A stretch of 38,827 nucleotides of DNA from Endozoicomonas acroporae. GTDB lineage: Bacteria; Pseudomonadota; Gammaproteobacteria; Pseudomonadales; Endozoicomonadaceae. The translations under genes and the position numbers were made by a program. The notes beneath the pieces are model-generated. The model searched no databases and was not told the DNA's origin. It saw only the letters and a program-made list of their open reading frames with translations. Positions 1 to 7,490 of this stretch are shown one piece after another. The stretch is taken from the NCBI RefSeq assembly GCF_002864045.1, contig NZ_PJPV01000054.1:1-38827 (forward strand), written 5' to 3'. Position 1 is the stretch's first letter, and each line of letters begins with the position of its first letter.

Positions 1-1
1 C

Positions 2-169
2 AATGGCCTTATCCGTCGCCACTGGCCCAAAAAAATGGCGTTTGGACAGATCACCGAAGAGGAAATTGAGGCTATGGAGTTTCAAATAAACAGCATGCCT
101 CGCAAGGTACTTGGCGGTCTAACCCCGCTTGAGGTCTACACTGGGAGGTCTGTTGCACTTATTGCTTGA
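2..169 (+). mobile_element. IS30-family transposase, C-terminal fragment
   Basis: The frame is open from the left edge of the window to the TGA at 167-169 and encodes the last 55 residues of a transposase. It begins NGLIRR followed by a PK pair, and later has the NSMPRKVLGGLTPLEVY block. The IS30 family typically carries NG-LIRR, then N-RPRK-LG--TP near the C-terminus. The catalytic DDE residues lie outside the window, so activity cannot be judged. The stop codon is a few bases before a 46-base repeat (176-221), so the IS end or a neighbouring repeat lies immediately downstream. Family assignment is confident. Whether the element is intact is unknown. Confidence 0.8.
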
Positions 170-175
170 CTCCAG

Positions 176-221
176 CTGTCCACTTAGTCAGAAAATACGA
201 TTTCATTTTGTTAACTACTTA
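176..221. repeat. 46-bp repeat, inverted copy at 38689-38734
   Basis: The sequence begins CTGTCCACTTAGTCAG and ends GTTAACTACTTA. Its reverse complement at 38689-38734 matches at 45 of 46 positions. A shorter copy of its right boundary (TTTTGGTTAACTACTTA) sits at 250-266. All three copies stop similar at the same ACTTA boundary, as expected for the edge of a mobile or palindromic element. It follows the IS30 transposase stop by 6 bases, so it may be the IS end or an element into which the IS inserted. Confidence 0.75.
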
Positions 222-295
222 ACTACCATGGTGGCGATATGACTGTGCCTTTTGGTTAACTACTTAAATACACGGAGTTGAAATCCACCTGGATT

Positions 296-1453
296 TCACT
301 GCTTTGAACCAGCTAACTGGTCCAACGCTGCTTTCGCTTCTGACAATGCCATTCGCTGCCTCGGTTTACGAAACAGCGAAAGCATGATGTTCAACAATTC
401 AGGATGAAAAAATCTGAATCGCGACAGCATGTATAACCTTTTTTGTGCCTCATTTTTTCCATTGAAACGGATGATTTCCTTATAAACCTTAGATTCATCC
501 TTTGAGTTATATAATCGTATTCCGGTGGATACAACAAATAGAAGCACCCCGAGTGACCAGGCATCTACGGTATGATTATATTTACTCTCAGAGAAAACCT
601 CGGGGGCAGCATAGTCAACAGTGCCACAGAGGGTTCTGGTGTAATCGTTCTTTTTCAGGTGTTTGGTGAGCCCCATATCGGTTAGCTTTACCATGCTTTC
701 TTCCCCCGGGGCTTTTGGGGGGGCATAAAGTATATTCTCGGGCTTAATATCCCGATACACCAGATTCTGACCATGAATACACATTAATGCGGCACAGATT
801 TTTCTGCCAATATCAACTGCAAGGTCTAAACCGGGTTGGACTTTTTTATTTACAAGGCTTTCACACAGGTCAATGGCATCAACATATTCAAGAACGCAGG
901 CCAGGGGCCTGTAGAGAGCCAGAGAAAAATCAGGGTCTCCGTGTTGGATCAAACGATATTCATTTTTAGCCTCTCGCCGTACTAAAACCGCCAGAGTTTT
1001 AACAATATTCGGATGATCCGGAATATTCAGCCCTGATATCTCTCCGTTTTTCTGCTGAATGAGTCTCCGCTCTATTGAGACTGCTTTATCTTTTAACAGC
1101 TTCACAGCGATGGTTTGTTGTCCATCCGATACTTTTTTTACCACAGAAGACCCTCCTTCGTTGATTTTTCTGCTTTCCACCGGTTCTTTCAGGGGCAAGA
1201 GCTGCACTATCACCTGTTCGGTTTTACTCAGTGGAGGGTAGTGGCGACTGGCTCTTTTATTGATTGGTGCCTTTTCTGGTAGAGGAAGGTCAATGGATTC
1301 TCCGGCAATTTTTCCGGCGATTGCTACTCCATCATCCGGTTTTACCGAATATTGATTGTGCTTCGCAGGACGCGCTGTTGCTGCAACGGCTCCCCGGGGC
1401 GGGTTTGTGCTGAAAGATAAATCTTGTTTGCCGGGTTCCTTGAGGGGTGTCAT
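296..1453 (-). CDS. Hanks-type (eukaryote-like) serine/threonine protein kinase
   Basis: This 385-residue soluble protein has a Ser/Pro/Lys-rich N-terminal tail of about 95 residues followed by a kinase domain. Visible motifs are a short Gly/Ser loop (GGSS, about 100-103), the catalytic lysine in AVK (K118), the catalytic loop YRDIKPENIL (D235, N240), DMG in place of DFG (259-261), GTVDYAAPE in the activation segment (APE at 283-285) and VDAWSLG (297-302). All residues needed for catalysis are therefore present, and the YRD variant is common in active kinases. No membrane segment or sensor domain is seen, unlike PknB-type bacterial receptors. No clear Shine-Dalgarno sequence precedes the start. 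A cytosolic regulator or a host-directed effector both fit. It lies next to IS30 and repeat sequences and has no operon partner. Confidence 0.9.
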   Translation of the reverse strand: MTPLKEPGKQDLSFSTNPPRGAVAATARPAKHNQYSVKPDDGVAIAGKIAGESIDLPLPEKAPINKRASRHYPPLSKTEQVIVQLLPLKEPVESRKINEGGSSVVKKVSDGQQTIAVKLLKDKAVSIERRLIQQKNGEISGLNIPDHPNIVKTLAVLVRREAKNEYRLIQHGDPDFSLALYRPLACVLEYVDAIDLCESLVNKKVQPGLDLAVDIGRKICAALMCIHGQNLVYRDIKPENILYAPPKAPGEESMVKLTDMGLTKHLKKNDYTRTLCGTVDYAAPEVFSESKYNHTVDAWSLGVLLFVVSTGIRLYNSKDESKVYKEIIRFNGKNEAQKRLYMLSRFRFFHPELLNIMLSLFRKPRQRMALSEAKAALDQLAGSKQ

Positions 1454-1536
1454 AAAAAAAGCTCATCATAAGTACCCAATCTTAGACTCTGACACAGACT
1501 GAAAATTCCCTTGATATATCAGGGGCCCCGGGGAAT

Positions 1537-1563
1537 AGTTCGTGAGGAACCGTTCGTGAGGAA
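1537..1563 (+). repeat. Short direct repeat upstream of the FAD oxidoreductase
   Basis: The 12-mer GTTCGTGAGGAA occurs at 1538-1549 and again at 1552-1563, between the divergent kinase and oxidoreductase genes. It could be a regulator-binding site for the downstream gene or a chance duplication. Nothing else decides. Confidence 0.3.
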
Positions 1564-1621
1564 TGGTTCGCTGAAATTCTGCCTCTTGAATACGTTGAAA
1601 TATAAGAACAGGCAATGATTT

Positions 1622-2920
1622 ATGAAACTCAAGGCACCTGTACATACCGAAGCCCATGCGCAGTCTTACTACGCCGCGTCACTGAACTTTGCCACAGATT
1701 ATCCGGTGCTGGAAGGTAGCCTGACCGTCGATGTCTGTGTGGTTGGAGGGGGGTTCTCCGGCGTCGCTACAGCCCTGGAGCTGGCTGAGCGTGGCTATCG
1801 CGTTGCGGTTCTGGAGGCACGGAAAATCGGTTGGGGGGCAACCGGGCGAAATGGCGGTCAGCTGATTCGGGGGATGGGGGAAGAGCCGGAGCAGTTTCGC
1901 AACCAGATCGGTACCGATGGGGTCGCGGCAATCCATCGGATGGGGTTTGAGGCTGTTGAGCTGGTGCGCGAGCGGGTCCGGAAATACGGCATTCAGTGTG
2001 ACTTGAAAATGGGCTATGTGGATGCGGCGATCAAGCCAAAACAGATGGCCGGGATTACCGAAGACTATGAGTCCCTGAAGGCTCGCCATTATGCCCATGA
2101 GCTGCGGCTGCTATCACAGGATGATATCAAACAGTATGTCAATACTGACCGGTATATTGGCGGCATGCTGGACTCGGGAAGTGGTCATTTGCACCCATTG
2201 AATCTCTGTCTGGGTGAGGCGCGTGTAGCTGAGGGGTTAGGGGTACAGTTGTTCGAATATTCGCCGGTGGTGAAAATCCATAAGGGTAACCTGCCCGGGG
2301 TTGAAACGGCGAAAGGTTCGGTAACCTGCCAGTTCCTGGTATTGGCAGGGAATGCCTACCTGGGGAACCTGGAACCAAAGATTGGCGGGAAAGTGTTACC
2401 TGCGGGCAGTTATATCATTGCCACAGAACAACTGGAGGACAGGATCTGGCAAAACCTGATACCACAAGACACGGCTATCTGTGATGTCAGCCTTGCCCTG
2501 GATTACTTCCGCCTTTCTGCGGATAAACGACTGTTGTTTGGTGGTATGTGCAATTACTCCGGGCGGGATCCAAAGGATATTGTCGCATCGCTTCGCCCGA
2601 AAATGTTGCAGGTCTTTCCTCAGCTGGAAAATGTCGCTATTGAATACCAGTGGGGCGGCATGATCGGGATTGGTGCCAACCGCATGCCACAGATTGGTCG
2701 ATCAGGGGCAAACATTTACTTTGCCCAGGCCTATTCTGGCCACGGGGTCAATGCCACCCACATGGCGGGGAGGGTACTGGCAGAAGCTATTTCCGGCCAG
2801 GCAGAACGGTTTGATGTGTTTGCCAATATCCGTCATATCACTTTTCCCGGAGGGAGCTATTTCCGTTCGCCGCTGCTGGCCCTGGGGATGTTGTGGTATC
2901 GGCTGAAAGAGGTGGTTTAG
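1622..2920 (+). CDS. FAD-dependent oxidoreductase, PuuB/OrdL-like (DAO family)
   Basis: This 432-residue protein is close in length to gamma-glutamylputrescine oxidase PuuB (about 426). The N-terminus has the SYYAAS segment typical of PuuB-type proteins, then the Rossmann FAD-binding motif VCVVGGGFSGVATALELAERG (about residues 37-57, GxGxxG as GGGFSG) ending at VLEA. This is followed by GWGATGRNGGQL, the FAD-contact signature of the family. The C-terminal part has a second FAD-binding block near YFAQAYSGHGVNATHMAGR. PuuB oxidises gamma-glutamylputrescine in putrescine breakdown. No other puu gene is nearby, so the exact amine substrate cannot be fixed. The ATG at 1622 is chosen for family agreement. 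It is transcribed divergently from the kinase gene. Confidence 0.85.
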   Translation: MKLKAPVHTEAHAQSYYAASLNFATDYPVLEGSLTVDVCVVGGGFSGVATALELAERGYRVAVLEARKIGWGATGRNGGQLIRGMGEEPEQFRNQIGTDGVAAIHRMGFEAVELVRERVRKYGIQCDLKMGYVDAAIKPKQMAGITEDYESLKARHYAHELRLLSQDDIKQYVNTDRYIGGMLDSGSGHLHPLNLCLGEARVAEGLGVQLFEYSPVVKIHKGNLPGVETAKGSVTCQFLVLAGNAYLGNLEPKIGGKVLPAGSYIIATEQLEDRIWQNLIPQDTAICDVSLALDYFRLSADKRLLFGGMCNYSGRDPKDIVASLRPKMLQVFPQLENVAIEYQWGGMIGIGANRMPQIGRSGANIYFAQAYSGHGVNATHMAGRVLAEAISGQAERFDVFANIRHITFPGGSYFRSPLLALGMLWYRLKEVV

Positions 2921-3019
2921 CCTGCGTTCAACAGGGCGTTGATAACGCTGGAAAACCACTTGGGAAGTTTTCTCGCCATGAGACCAGACCACAGGCAAGG
3001 CGAAAACGCCCCTTTAGAT

Positions 3020-3511
3020 TCAATGAATTGTTCTGTCCGTGGGGGAAGACTGATTACCAATGTGGTTTTGGTTTCTGTGCAGGTACTGCAGATCCGGCCA
3101 ACTCAGACTTAGCCACTCTTTGGCCTCATCAAGATAATGTTGACAGCACTTACAGATACGATGCTTTTTGGAAAACTCCAGCAGCGGTATCACAGTACAC
3201 TTCAGAGCCTTGAATAACGGGGGCTTAAATGCCTCAGACAATCCTCCTGACTTTATCAGTGTGATAATCCGCCGGTAGGGGAAGACCAGAAATTCACTGG
3301 CCTTCTGGGGGATCTTCTGATTTTCATAAAGGGCTGCCAGATTATGCATGGCAGCAATCCACGCCATCATTAACTGAGGATTATCCAAATCCTTGAACCA
3401 TTCATGTTCCAGCATCCGGGCAGCGTCCAGATAAGCTGTTTCAGCTGATCGCCATTCACATTGATGAAAATTAACATTCCCTTGATGAAGCTTCTGTTGC
3501 CACTGGTTCAC
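3020..3511 (-). CDS. Small TPR-like protein under probable Fur control
   Basis: This 163-residue protein has no assigned function. The first two helical pairs read like a degenerate tetratricopeptide repeat (QGNVNFHQCEWRSAETAYLDAARMLE, then MMAWIAAMHNLAALYENQ). The C-terminal half has a cysteine cluster, CKCCQHYLDEA. Similar small TPR-like proteins occur in marine gammaproteobacteria as hypothetical genes. Its start is about 34 bases from a near-consensus Fur box (3545-3559), which overlaps the region just downstream of a TATAAT hexamer. The sequence therefore suggests iron-repressed expression. It is a single gene, not co-directional with the oxidoreductase. The CxCC cluster could bind metal, but that is inference. 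Confidence 0.7.
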   Translation of the reverse strand: MNQWQQKLHQGNVNFHQCEWRSAETAYLDAARMLEHEWFKDLDNPQLMMAWIAAMHNLAALYENQKIPQKASEFLVFPYRRIITLIKSGGLSEAFKPPLFKALKCTVIPLLEFSKKHRICKCCQHYLDEAKEWLSLSWPDLQYLHRNQNHIGNQSSPTDRTIH

Positions 3512-3544
3512 TGTCCGGATCCCGTATTGATTTATTTATTTTAA

Positions 3545-3559
3545 TGAGAATAGTTATCA
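3545..3559 (-). promoter_or_regulatory. Fur box
   Basis: TGAGAATAGTTATCA matches the 7-1-7 Fur consensus TGATAATNATTATCA with two mismatches, one in each half site. It lies between a minus-strand TATAAT hexamer (3565-3570) and the ATG of the TPR-like gene at 3511. That is the usual position for Fur to block transcription when iron is plentiful. No good -35 hexamer is visible. Confidence 0.65.
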
Positions 3560-3616
3560 TTTGTATTATAAAAAGTGGCTGATGTAAACTTTTCCCGCAA
3601 AATTGTTTGGAACAAC

Positions 3617-3675
3617 AGGAGGTGATTGTGTCAGATCAGTGGTGAAGAGACGGCTCTGGGAAATCCAGGTGATTG
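3617..3675 (+). pseudogene. Possible relic of the 5' end of the 27-32 kb paralog family
   Basis: AGGAGG (3617-3622), a 5-base spacer and GTGTCAGAT reproduce the leader and first codons of the three paralogs at 27.5-31.8 kb, which read AGGAGG, 5 bases, ATGTCAGA(T/C). About 30 bases on, GGAAATCCAGG resembles their GG(T/C)AATCC block (Gly-Asn-Pro). The reading frame stops after five codons (TGA 3643-3645). The 3512-3836 stretch otherwise holds only the Fur box and no gene. The match is short, so relic status is inference. Confidence 0.35.
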
Positions 3676-3836
3676 GCTTTTACTGTGATCCCGGCAAGAA
3701 ATGAGCTGTGTAAATGTTGATAACAAAGTCAAGGCAAAAACTCCCTGCGCCTTTGCTACAGAAGGGTTGAACTATTTTGAGATCAATTGGTCATATTTGA
3801 GAACGAACTATTACACCTACTCAGGAGTTAGCTATT

Positions 3837-4196
3837 GTGATGCCCCATGTTCCTGCCAGCAGTATTAGAAATACTCAAGTCGCACCGCCATTATCATCAA
3901 CAGTTTACAATGTTTGCTGTAAAGGCATTTTTTCAATGTCTTTGGGAACAATGAGCGTTGGAGTCTGCGATCTGATTGAATCAAAATTGAATCAATCTGC
4001 CCATGAATTTATCTCGGATTCTATGGATTATAATCAATTCATTGAATATTCGGGTCACAACCGAAGCTTGGCGGTTTATTTTGCCCAATCGGCAGCGTTG
4101 TCATTGGCTTTCTTTTCTGCAACGGGTGGCCTGACTGGACTGCTCAACATTGGTAAATCATTGTACGACAGGGTATGCAGTCACCTGGTATCATAG
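3837..4196 (+). CDS. Small hypothetical protein with hydrophobic C-terminal segment
   Basis: This 119-residue protein is not recognised. It starts at GTG 3837 (AGGAG at 3823-3827, 9-base spacer) or at the overlapping ATG 3840. Residues about 78-107 (from LAVYFAQSAALSLAFF on) are hydrophobic and could form a membrane segment. The segment ends GKSLYDRV, the same KSLYDR signature that closes the hydrophobic N-terminal region of the three paralogs at 27.5-31.8 kb. It may be a truncated or minimal relative of that family, consistent with the leader-like relic about 160 bases upstream. That link rests on a short motif. Confidence 0.5.
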   Translation: MMPHVPASSIRNTQVAPPLSSTVYNVCCKGIFSMSLGTMSVGVCDLIESKLNQSAHEFISDSMDYNQFIEYSGHNRSLAVYFAQSAALSLAFFSATGGLTGLLNIGKSLYDRVCSHLVS

Positions 4197-4242
4197 TTAC
4201 GATGCTGTGTTTATCTTGTCCTGAAAGCGGTACTTCATACTT

Positions 4243-4626
4243 TCAGGCCTTTTGCCAGTCGAAATCCATTTGCCTGGCGGTCTTTTCTGCCAGCGCCTCA
4301 CTGTGTAAGCGACTGACAATATGCAGGCTCATATCAATACCCGCAGAAATACCCGCTGACGTGATAACAGAACCTTCATCCACCCAACGGACGTTGCTGA
4401 TAACGTTGAGACCGGGGAACTGTGTTTGCAAATCCGGGATATCTTCCCAGTGAGTGGTGACATTCTGTTGGTTGCTCAGTAAACCGGCTGCCGCCATCAG
4501 GAAAGCGCCGGTACAAACTGAAGCGTTCAACCTGGCCTGTTTTCCCTGAGAGTAAATCCATTGTAAAACACCGGGCTTATCCATTTCTGCGTTGTGCACA
4601 CCACCGACAACCTTTAAAAACTGCCC
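4243..4626 (-). pseudogene. DJ-1/PfpI (GATase1-like) gene, 5' end missing
   Basis: The readable part corresponds to the C-terminal two-thirds of an isonitrile-hydratase/AraC-associated type DJ-1/PfpI protein: VVGGVHNAEMD, then the nucleophile elbow SVCTGAFLMAAAGLL with its cysteine, TTHWEDIPDL, and TSAGISAGIDMSLHIV. The usual first 60-70 residues, including the first beta strands and the conserved glutamate, are absent. Upstream of about 4626 the frame runs into the antitoxin gene in another register. The toxin-antitoxin insertion apparently removed or displaced the 5' end. No other start with a ribosome-binding site is visible, so it is probably non-functional. Confidence 0.75.
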
Positions 4627-4627
4627 A

Positions 4628-4915
4628 TTAACGGAGGTTCTCAAAAACCTCAGGATGCTGTTCGACAACTCGCAACAGAGCTTTTGCAGGCCCCTGAGGA
4701 TTCCGCCGTCCCTGCTCCCAGTCCTGGATTGTCCGAACACTGACTCCCATAAAAGAAGCAAAAGCCGACTGGGACAGCTGGAGCTTTTCCCTGATCTCTT
4801 TGGCAGGTGACGGCTCTGATAAGACGGTCGTTTTCAGCTTTCCCTTACCCGCCTTAAATGCCTTGATCTCATTCAGGCCATCGAGGATTTCCTGACCAAT
4901 ATCTCGTTCATTCAT
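4628..4915 (-). CDS. HTH (XRE/Cro) antitoxin-type regulator, NadS/HigA-2-like
   Basis: This 95-residue protein has an N-terminal helix (QEILDGLNEIKAFKAGKGKL) typical of antitoxins in which the toxin gene comes first. A Cro/C1 helix-turn-helix follows at about 42-80: IREKLQLSQSAFASFMGV, then SVRTIQDWEQGRRNPQGPA. Such proteins bind and neutralise RelE/HigB-type mRNA interferases and repress their own operon. The toxin gene immediately upstream (4908-5027, overlapping by 8 bases) survives only as a C-terminal fragment, so this is an orphan antitoxin. Its 3' end abuts the truncated DJ-1 gene. Confidence 0.85.
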   Translation of the reverse strand: MNERDIGQEILDGLNEIKAFKAGKGKLKTTVLSEPSPAKEIREKLQLSQSAFASFMGVSVRTIQDWEQGRRNPQGPAKALLRVVEQHPEVFENLR

Positions 4916-5027
4916 CGTTTATAGCCTCCGCTATCTTTTTCAGGATATGACCAGGAATACTTTCACGCTCCGACTTGCGATATAAGGACAAAAGTCCTTT
5001 TTCCTGAAGAATGCTATCCGACCATCT
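4908..5027 (-). pseudogene. RelE/HigB-like toxin, C-terminal remnant
   Basis: A 39-residue frame (RWSDSILQEKG, then LLSLYRKSERE and ILKKIAEAINDE) ends at a TGA that overlaps the antitoxin start, the standard toxin-antitoxin coupling. The content fits the last third of a RelE/HigB-type toxin. It is cut off at its 5' side exactly at the cutA stop codon (5028-5030), with no start codon, so no toxin can be made. This marks one edge of a deletion between cutA and the module. Confidence 0.6.
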
Positions 5028-5402
5028 CTACTGGCCGATGACCACCGTTTCTCCCCTTACCCAGTCAAGGTACTCTGGCAGGCCATTTTCAATGGGTATC
5101 TGAATAACCTGTGGCACATCATAGCTGTGTTCAGCTTTCAGGTATTGCTCCAGTGCCTGATAACGCTCACAGGTGGTTTTAATCCGAAGCAGTACTTCCG
5201 GATCCGACTGGACTTCACCATCCCATCGATAATGGCTGTGGATTGGACTGCTCTGAACGCAGGCTGCCAGACGCTGTTCGATGATGGCCCTGGCAAGGGT
5301 GTCAGCTTCCTGTTGATTGGGGCAGGTGGTCAGTACCATGCAGAACCCGGGGGATGGCTTAATGGGCGTGTGGCAACCGGTTATATGACTGGACTCATGC
5401 AT
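5028..5402 (-). CDS. cutA: Divalent-cation tolerance protein CutA
   Basis: CutA forms small trimers resembling PII signalling proteins and is linked to copper and other divalent-metal tolerance. The family blocks are clear: MVLTTCPNQQEADTLARAI, EQRLAACVQ, a YRWDGEVQSDPEVLLRIKTT strand-helix, and ending PIENGLPEYLDWV. The Trp/Asp positions in YLDWV are typical. Several ATGs are possible (5447, 5417, 5402). 5402 avoids overlap with the F-box gene and gives a length nearest the family (about 112), but none has a good Shine-Dalgarno sequence. Its stop codon touches the toxin remnant. Confidence 0.85.
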   Translation of the reverse strand: MHESSHITGCHTPIKPSPGFCMVLTTCPNQQEADTLARAIIEQRLAACVQSSPIHSHYRWDGEVQSDPEVLLRIKTTCERYQALEQYLKAEHSYDVPQVIQIPIENGLPEYLDWVRGETVVIGQ

Positions 5403-5428
5403 TTGTTCACATACCATTATGATATTTG

Positions 5429-6199
5429 CTAAGGATGATAATGACATAGAATCTGGCAGACCACACTGTCTATCCAGGTAATGTTCCGTTCATCATCATC
5501 ACGAAATATTTGCACTTCCTGGTATTTATTCCAGTTTTCCCTTGCAGGCAATTTACCATTGACTGAGTGGAACTGTAATGCATGATTGAAAGCACTGTTT
5601 TTAGTTTTTAAATATTCAGTTATTTTGTCGTTACTTAATATTTCAATAATCAGCTGCTCTAGTGGTTTTCGATCCTCTTGTTTCTTGAATGTACTGTACA
5701 GATGATCTACACCACCTATGAATTTTCCCGATTCATCCACTCTGAATTCTGTCAAAAATTTTTCAGTGTAATATGTTTTCATGACCTCAAATTCGGCCTT
5801 AATCTGATTTTTTAAATCTGCAGGACGAATGTTTTTTTGAAAAATACTATTACTCAAACGAAGCGCCATCATGGATTTGCTCCCCAGATATTTGCATATC
5901 TCAAGATGCAGTTCTTTTGGGAGTTCGGTGAGTCCAAAGGAATGATGTTCGGAATTGGCTCTGTCCACACCCGCTACTATGGCAGTGTCATAATGCTCAG
6001 TCACCCGTTGATTCTTAACCTTCTGACACTTGGTACGTGTCATCGGGCCATCATAATTCAACTTGCACTGTCGATTACAGGCGTGCGCATGATAGCTGGC
6101 TGACTCCGACACCTGGTTGGTGGACTGTTCTGCGATGCTGACATTGGTAATACTGCTTTGCAGGGGGGGTGGATAGGAACTTATACCGGGTTTATCCAT
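5429..6199 (-). CDS. F-box domain protein (eukaryote-like, candidate host-directed effector)
   Basis: This 256-residue protein has a disordered, Cys/Ser-rich first 85 residues and an F-box-like stretch at about 89-128: GLTELPKELHLEICKYLGSK followed by SMMALRLSNSIF. The LPxELxLEIxxYL pattern and the following Leu-Ser-Asn core match eukaryotic F-boxes. In eukaryotes these bind SKP1 and bring substrates to the SCF ubiquitin ligase. Bacteria lack SCF, so bacterial F-box proteins (for example Legionella AnkB/LegU1) act inside hosts. The remainder (130-256) shows no known repeat or catalytic motif and may be the substrate-binding part. GAGG lies 5 bases before the ATG. No secretion signal is visible, so delivery would need a specialised system. 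Confidence 0.75.
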   Translation of the reverse strand: MDKPGISSYPPPLQSSITNVSIAEQSTNQVSESASYHAHACNRQCKLNYDGPMTRTKCQKVKNQRVTEHYDTAIVAGVDRANSEHHSFGLTELPKELHLEICKYLGSKSMMALRLSNSIFQKNIRPADLKNQIKAEFEVMKTYYTEKFLTEFRVDESGKFIGGVDHLYSTFKKQEDRKPLEQLIIEILSNDKITEYLKTKNSAFNHALQFHSVNGKLPARENWNKYQEVQIFRDDDERNITWIDSVVCQILCHYHP

Positions 6200-6394
6200 C
6201 TGCGCCTCATTAACAGAAATTAAAGAATCTCTTTTTCGACATATACAAACTCAGCCAGTTCCTTTTTCAGGATCTGAAAAGTTGATGAAATGACCATTGA
6301 AGAAAACGGTTGGGGAACCGGGGGCAGACCCTGAGTATTGCATGCACAAATCCCGGTAAAAAGAGACTGACAACCTGACGGGGGAGGGCTGCCC

Positions 6395-7453
6395 TCAACA
6401 GCAACCGCCCGTTGTACCGTCAGCTCCATGATCATCCACTGCCGGGAGACAGTTGAAAGGGCCATAATGGGTCATCCGGTTGCCATGCACGGAAAAATGG
6501 CTGCCATAGCGGGTATCCTGCACCATGGCTGCGGTATTGCCACAGACCAGCATCGGTTTGCCATTGATAAAGCGATGATGGTCGTCCAGTTGGAAAAAGT
6601 GAGGGTGTTCCGGCAGGGTACCGTTGTAAATGGCCACTTGACCATAGTCTTCACAGATATCTTCAAGGTTATCCAGTTTGAACACCCGAACGGTCAGGGA
6701 TTGAAAATCGATATTGCCGATTTTTTCTTCGATTTGCTGGTTGGCAATGGTGATCGGGCTGGCAGAAAGCAACCGGTAGTCTGGGTAACCCAGCCCGGTT
6801 AACAGACGACGAAAGTCTTCAATATAAAGAGCACCACTAAGGCATTCCCCCATCAGCACCGGGTCGTCTTTTAACGGGGCCGGTATTCGCTGACCGGCAA
6901 ATACGTCACTGAAAAGCAGTTCACCACCGGGTTTCAGTACCCGGAAAATCTCCCTGAATACCTCTTCCTTGTGGGGCGAAAGGTTTATCACGCAGTTGGA
7001 AATCACCACATCCATGGAATTGTCTTCTATCCCCGGGGTTTGCAGATCTTCAATATAACCCTGCCTGAAGTCGATATTTGGTTGCTGAAAGCCAAACTTC
7101 TCCATCATCGAGGGAATATGCCTGGTGGCCACCATTAATTGTTCATCGGTCATATCGATACCGATAACCTGGCCCTGTTCCCCTACCAGGCTGGCAAGAA
7201 TATAACTGTCCCTGCCGGTTCCGCAGCCAAGATCCAGTACCCGGCACCCTTCCAGGGCCGATGGGATCGGCGATCCGCAGCCATAAAAACGGTCGGTAAT
7301 GGCCGGGTCGATCTGCTTCAGGATATCCCGGACACGGGCTGGCATGGTGCCGGGATCGGAGCAGCAGGCATTGGTTTTAAGATCACTGCTGCCGCCAAGA
7401 ACACGACCGTAGTACTCCTTCAGGACCTGATGATTACTGGAGTGGTTATTCAT
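6395..7453 (-). CDS. arsM: Arsenite S-adenosylmethionine methyltransferase
   Basis: This 352-residue protein methylates trivalent arsenic with SAM. Visible are the N-terminal NACCSDPG (C30/C31), RFYGCGSPIP (C59), the SAM-binding VLDLGCGTGRD (72-82), VISNCVINLSPHKEEVFREI (C154) and the cysteine in GECLSGALY (C204). The 50-residue spacing of the last two equals that of the arsenic-binding cysteines C174/C224 of the algal enzyme CmArsM. The C-terminal domain includes VCGNTAAM and ends GGCC. The ATG at 7453 is chosen because AAGGCGAG lies just upstream and the protein then begins where relatives do. An upstream in-frame start would overlap the aquaporin gene. It forms a two-gene unit with the aquaporin (37-base gap). 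Confidence 0.92.
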   Translation of the reverse strand: MNNHSSNHQVLKEYYGRVLGGSSDLKTNACCSDPGTMPARVRDILKQIDPAITDRFYGCGSPIPSALEGCRVLDLGCGTGRDSYILASLVGEQGQVIGIDMTDEQLMVATRHIPSMMEKFGFQQPNIDFRQGYIEDLQTPGIEDNSMDVVISNCVINLSPHKEEVFREIFRVLKPGGELLFSDVFAGQRIPAPLKDDPVLMGECLSGALYIEDFRRLLTGLGYPDYRLLSASPITIANQQIEEKIGNIDFQSLTVRVFKLDNLEDICEDYGQVAIYNGTLPEHPHFFQLDDHHRFINGKPMLVCGNTAAMVQDTRYGSHFSVHGNRMTHYGPFNCLPAVDDHGADGTTGGCC

Positions 7454-7490
7454 TGTTCTCGCCTTGGTTAATGTACATGAATCAGGGGTG

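Noticed and set aside
6361..6416. GAGGGC/GCCCTC dyad after arsM as its terminator
   Set aside because: The stem is short, has a one-base loop as written and lacks a T-tract.
6220..6465. 81-codon minus-strand frame overlapping the end of arsM
   Set aside because: Half lies inside arsM in another frame and the rest has no recognisable features or start signal.
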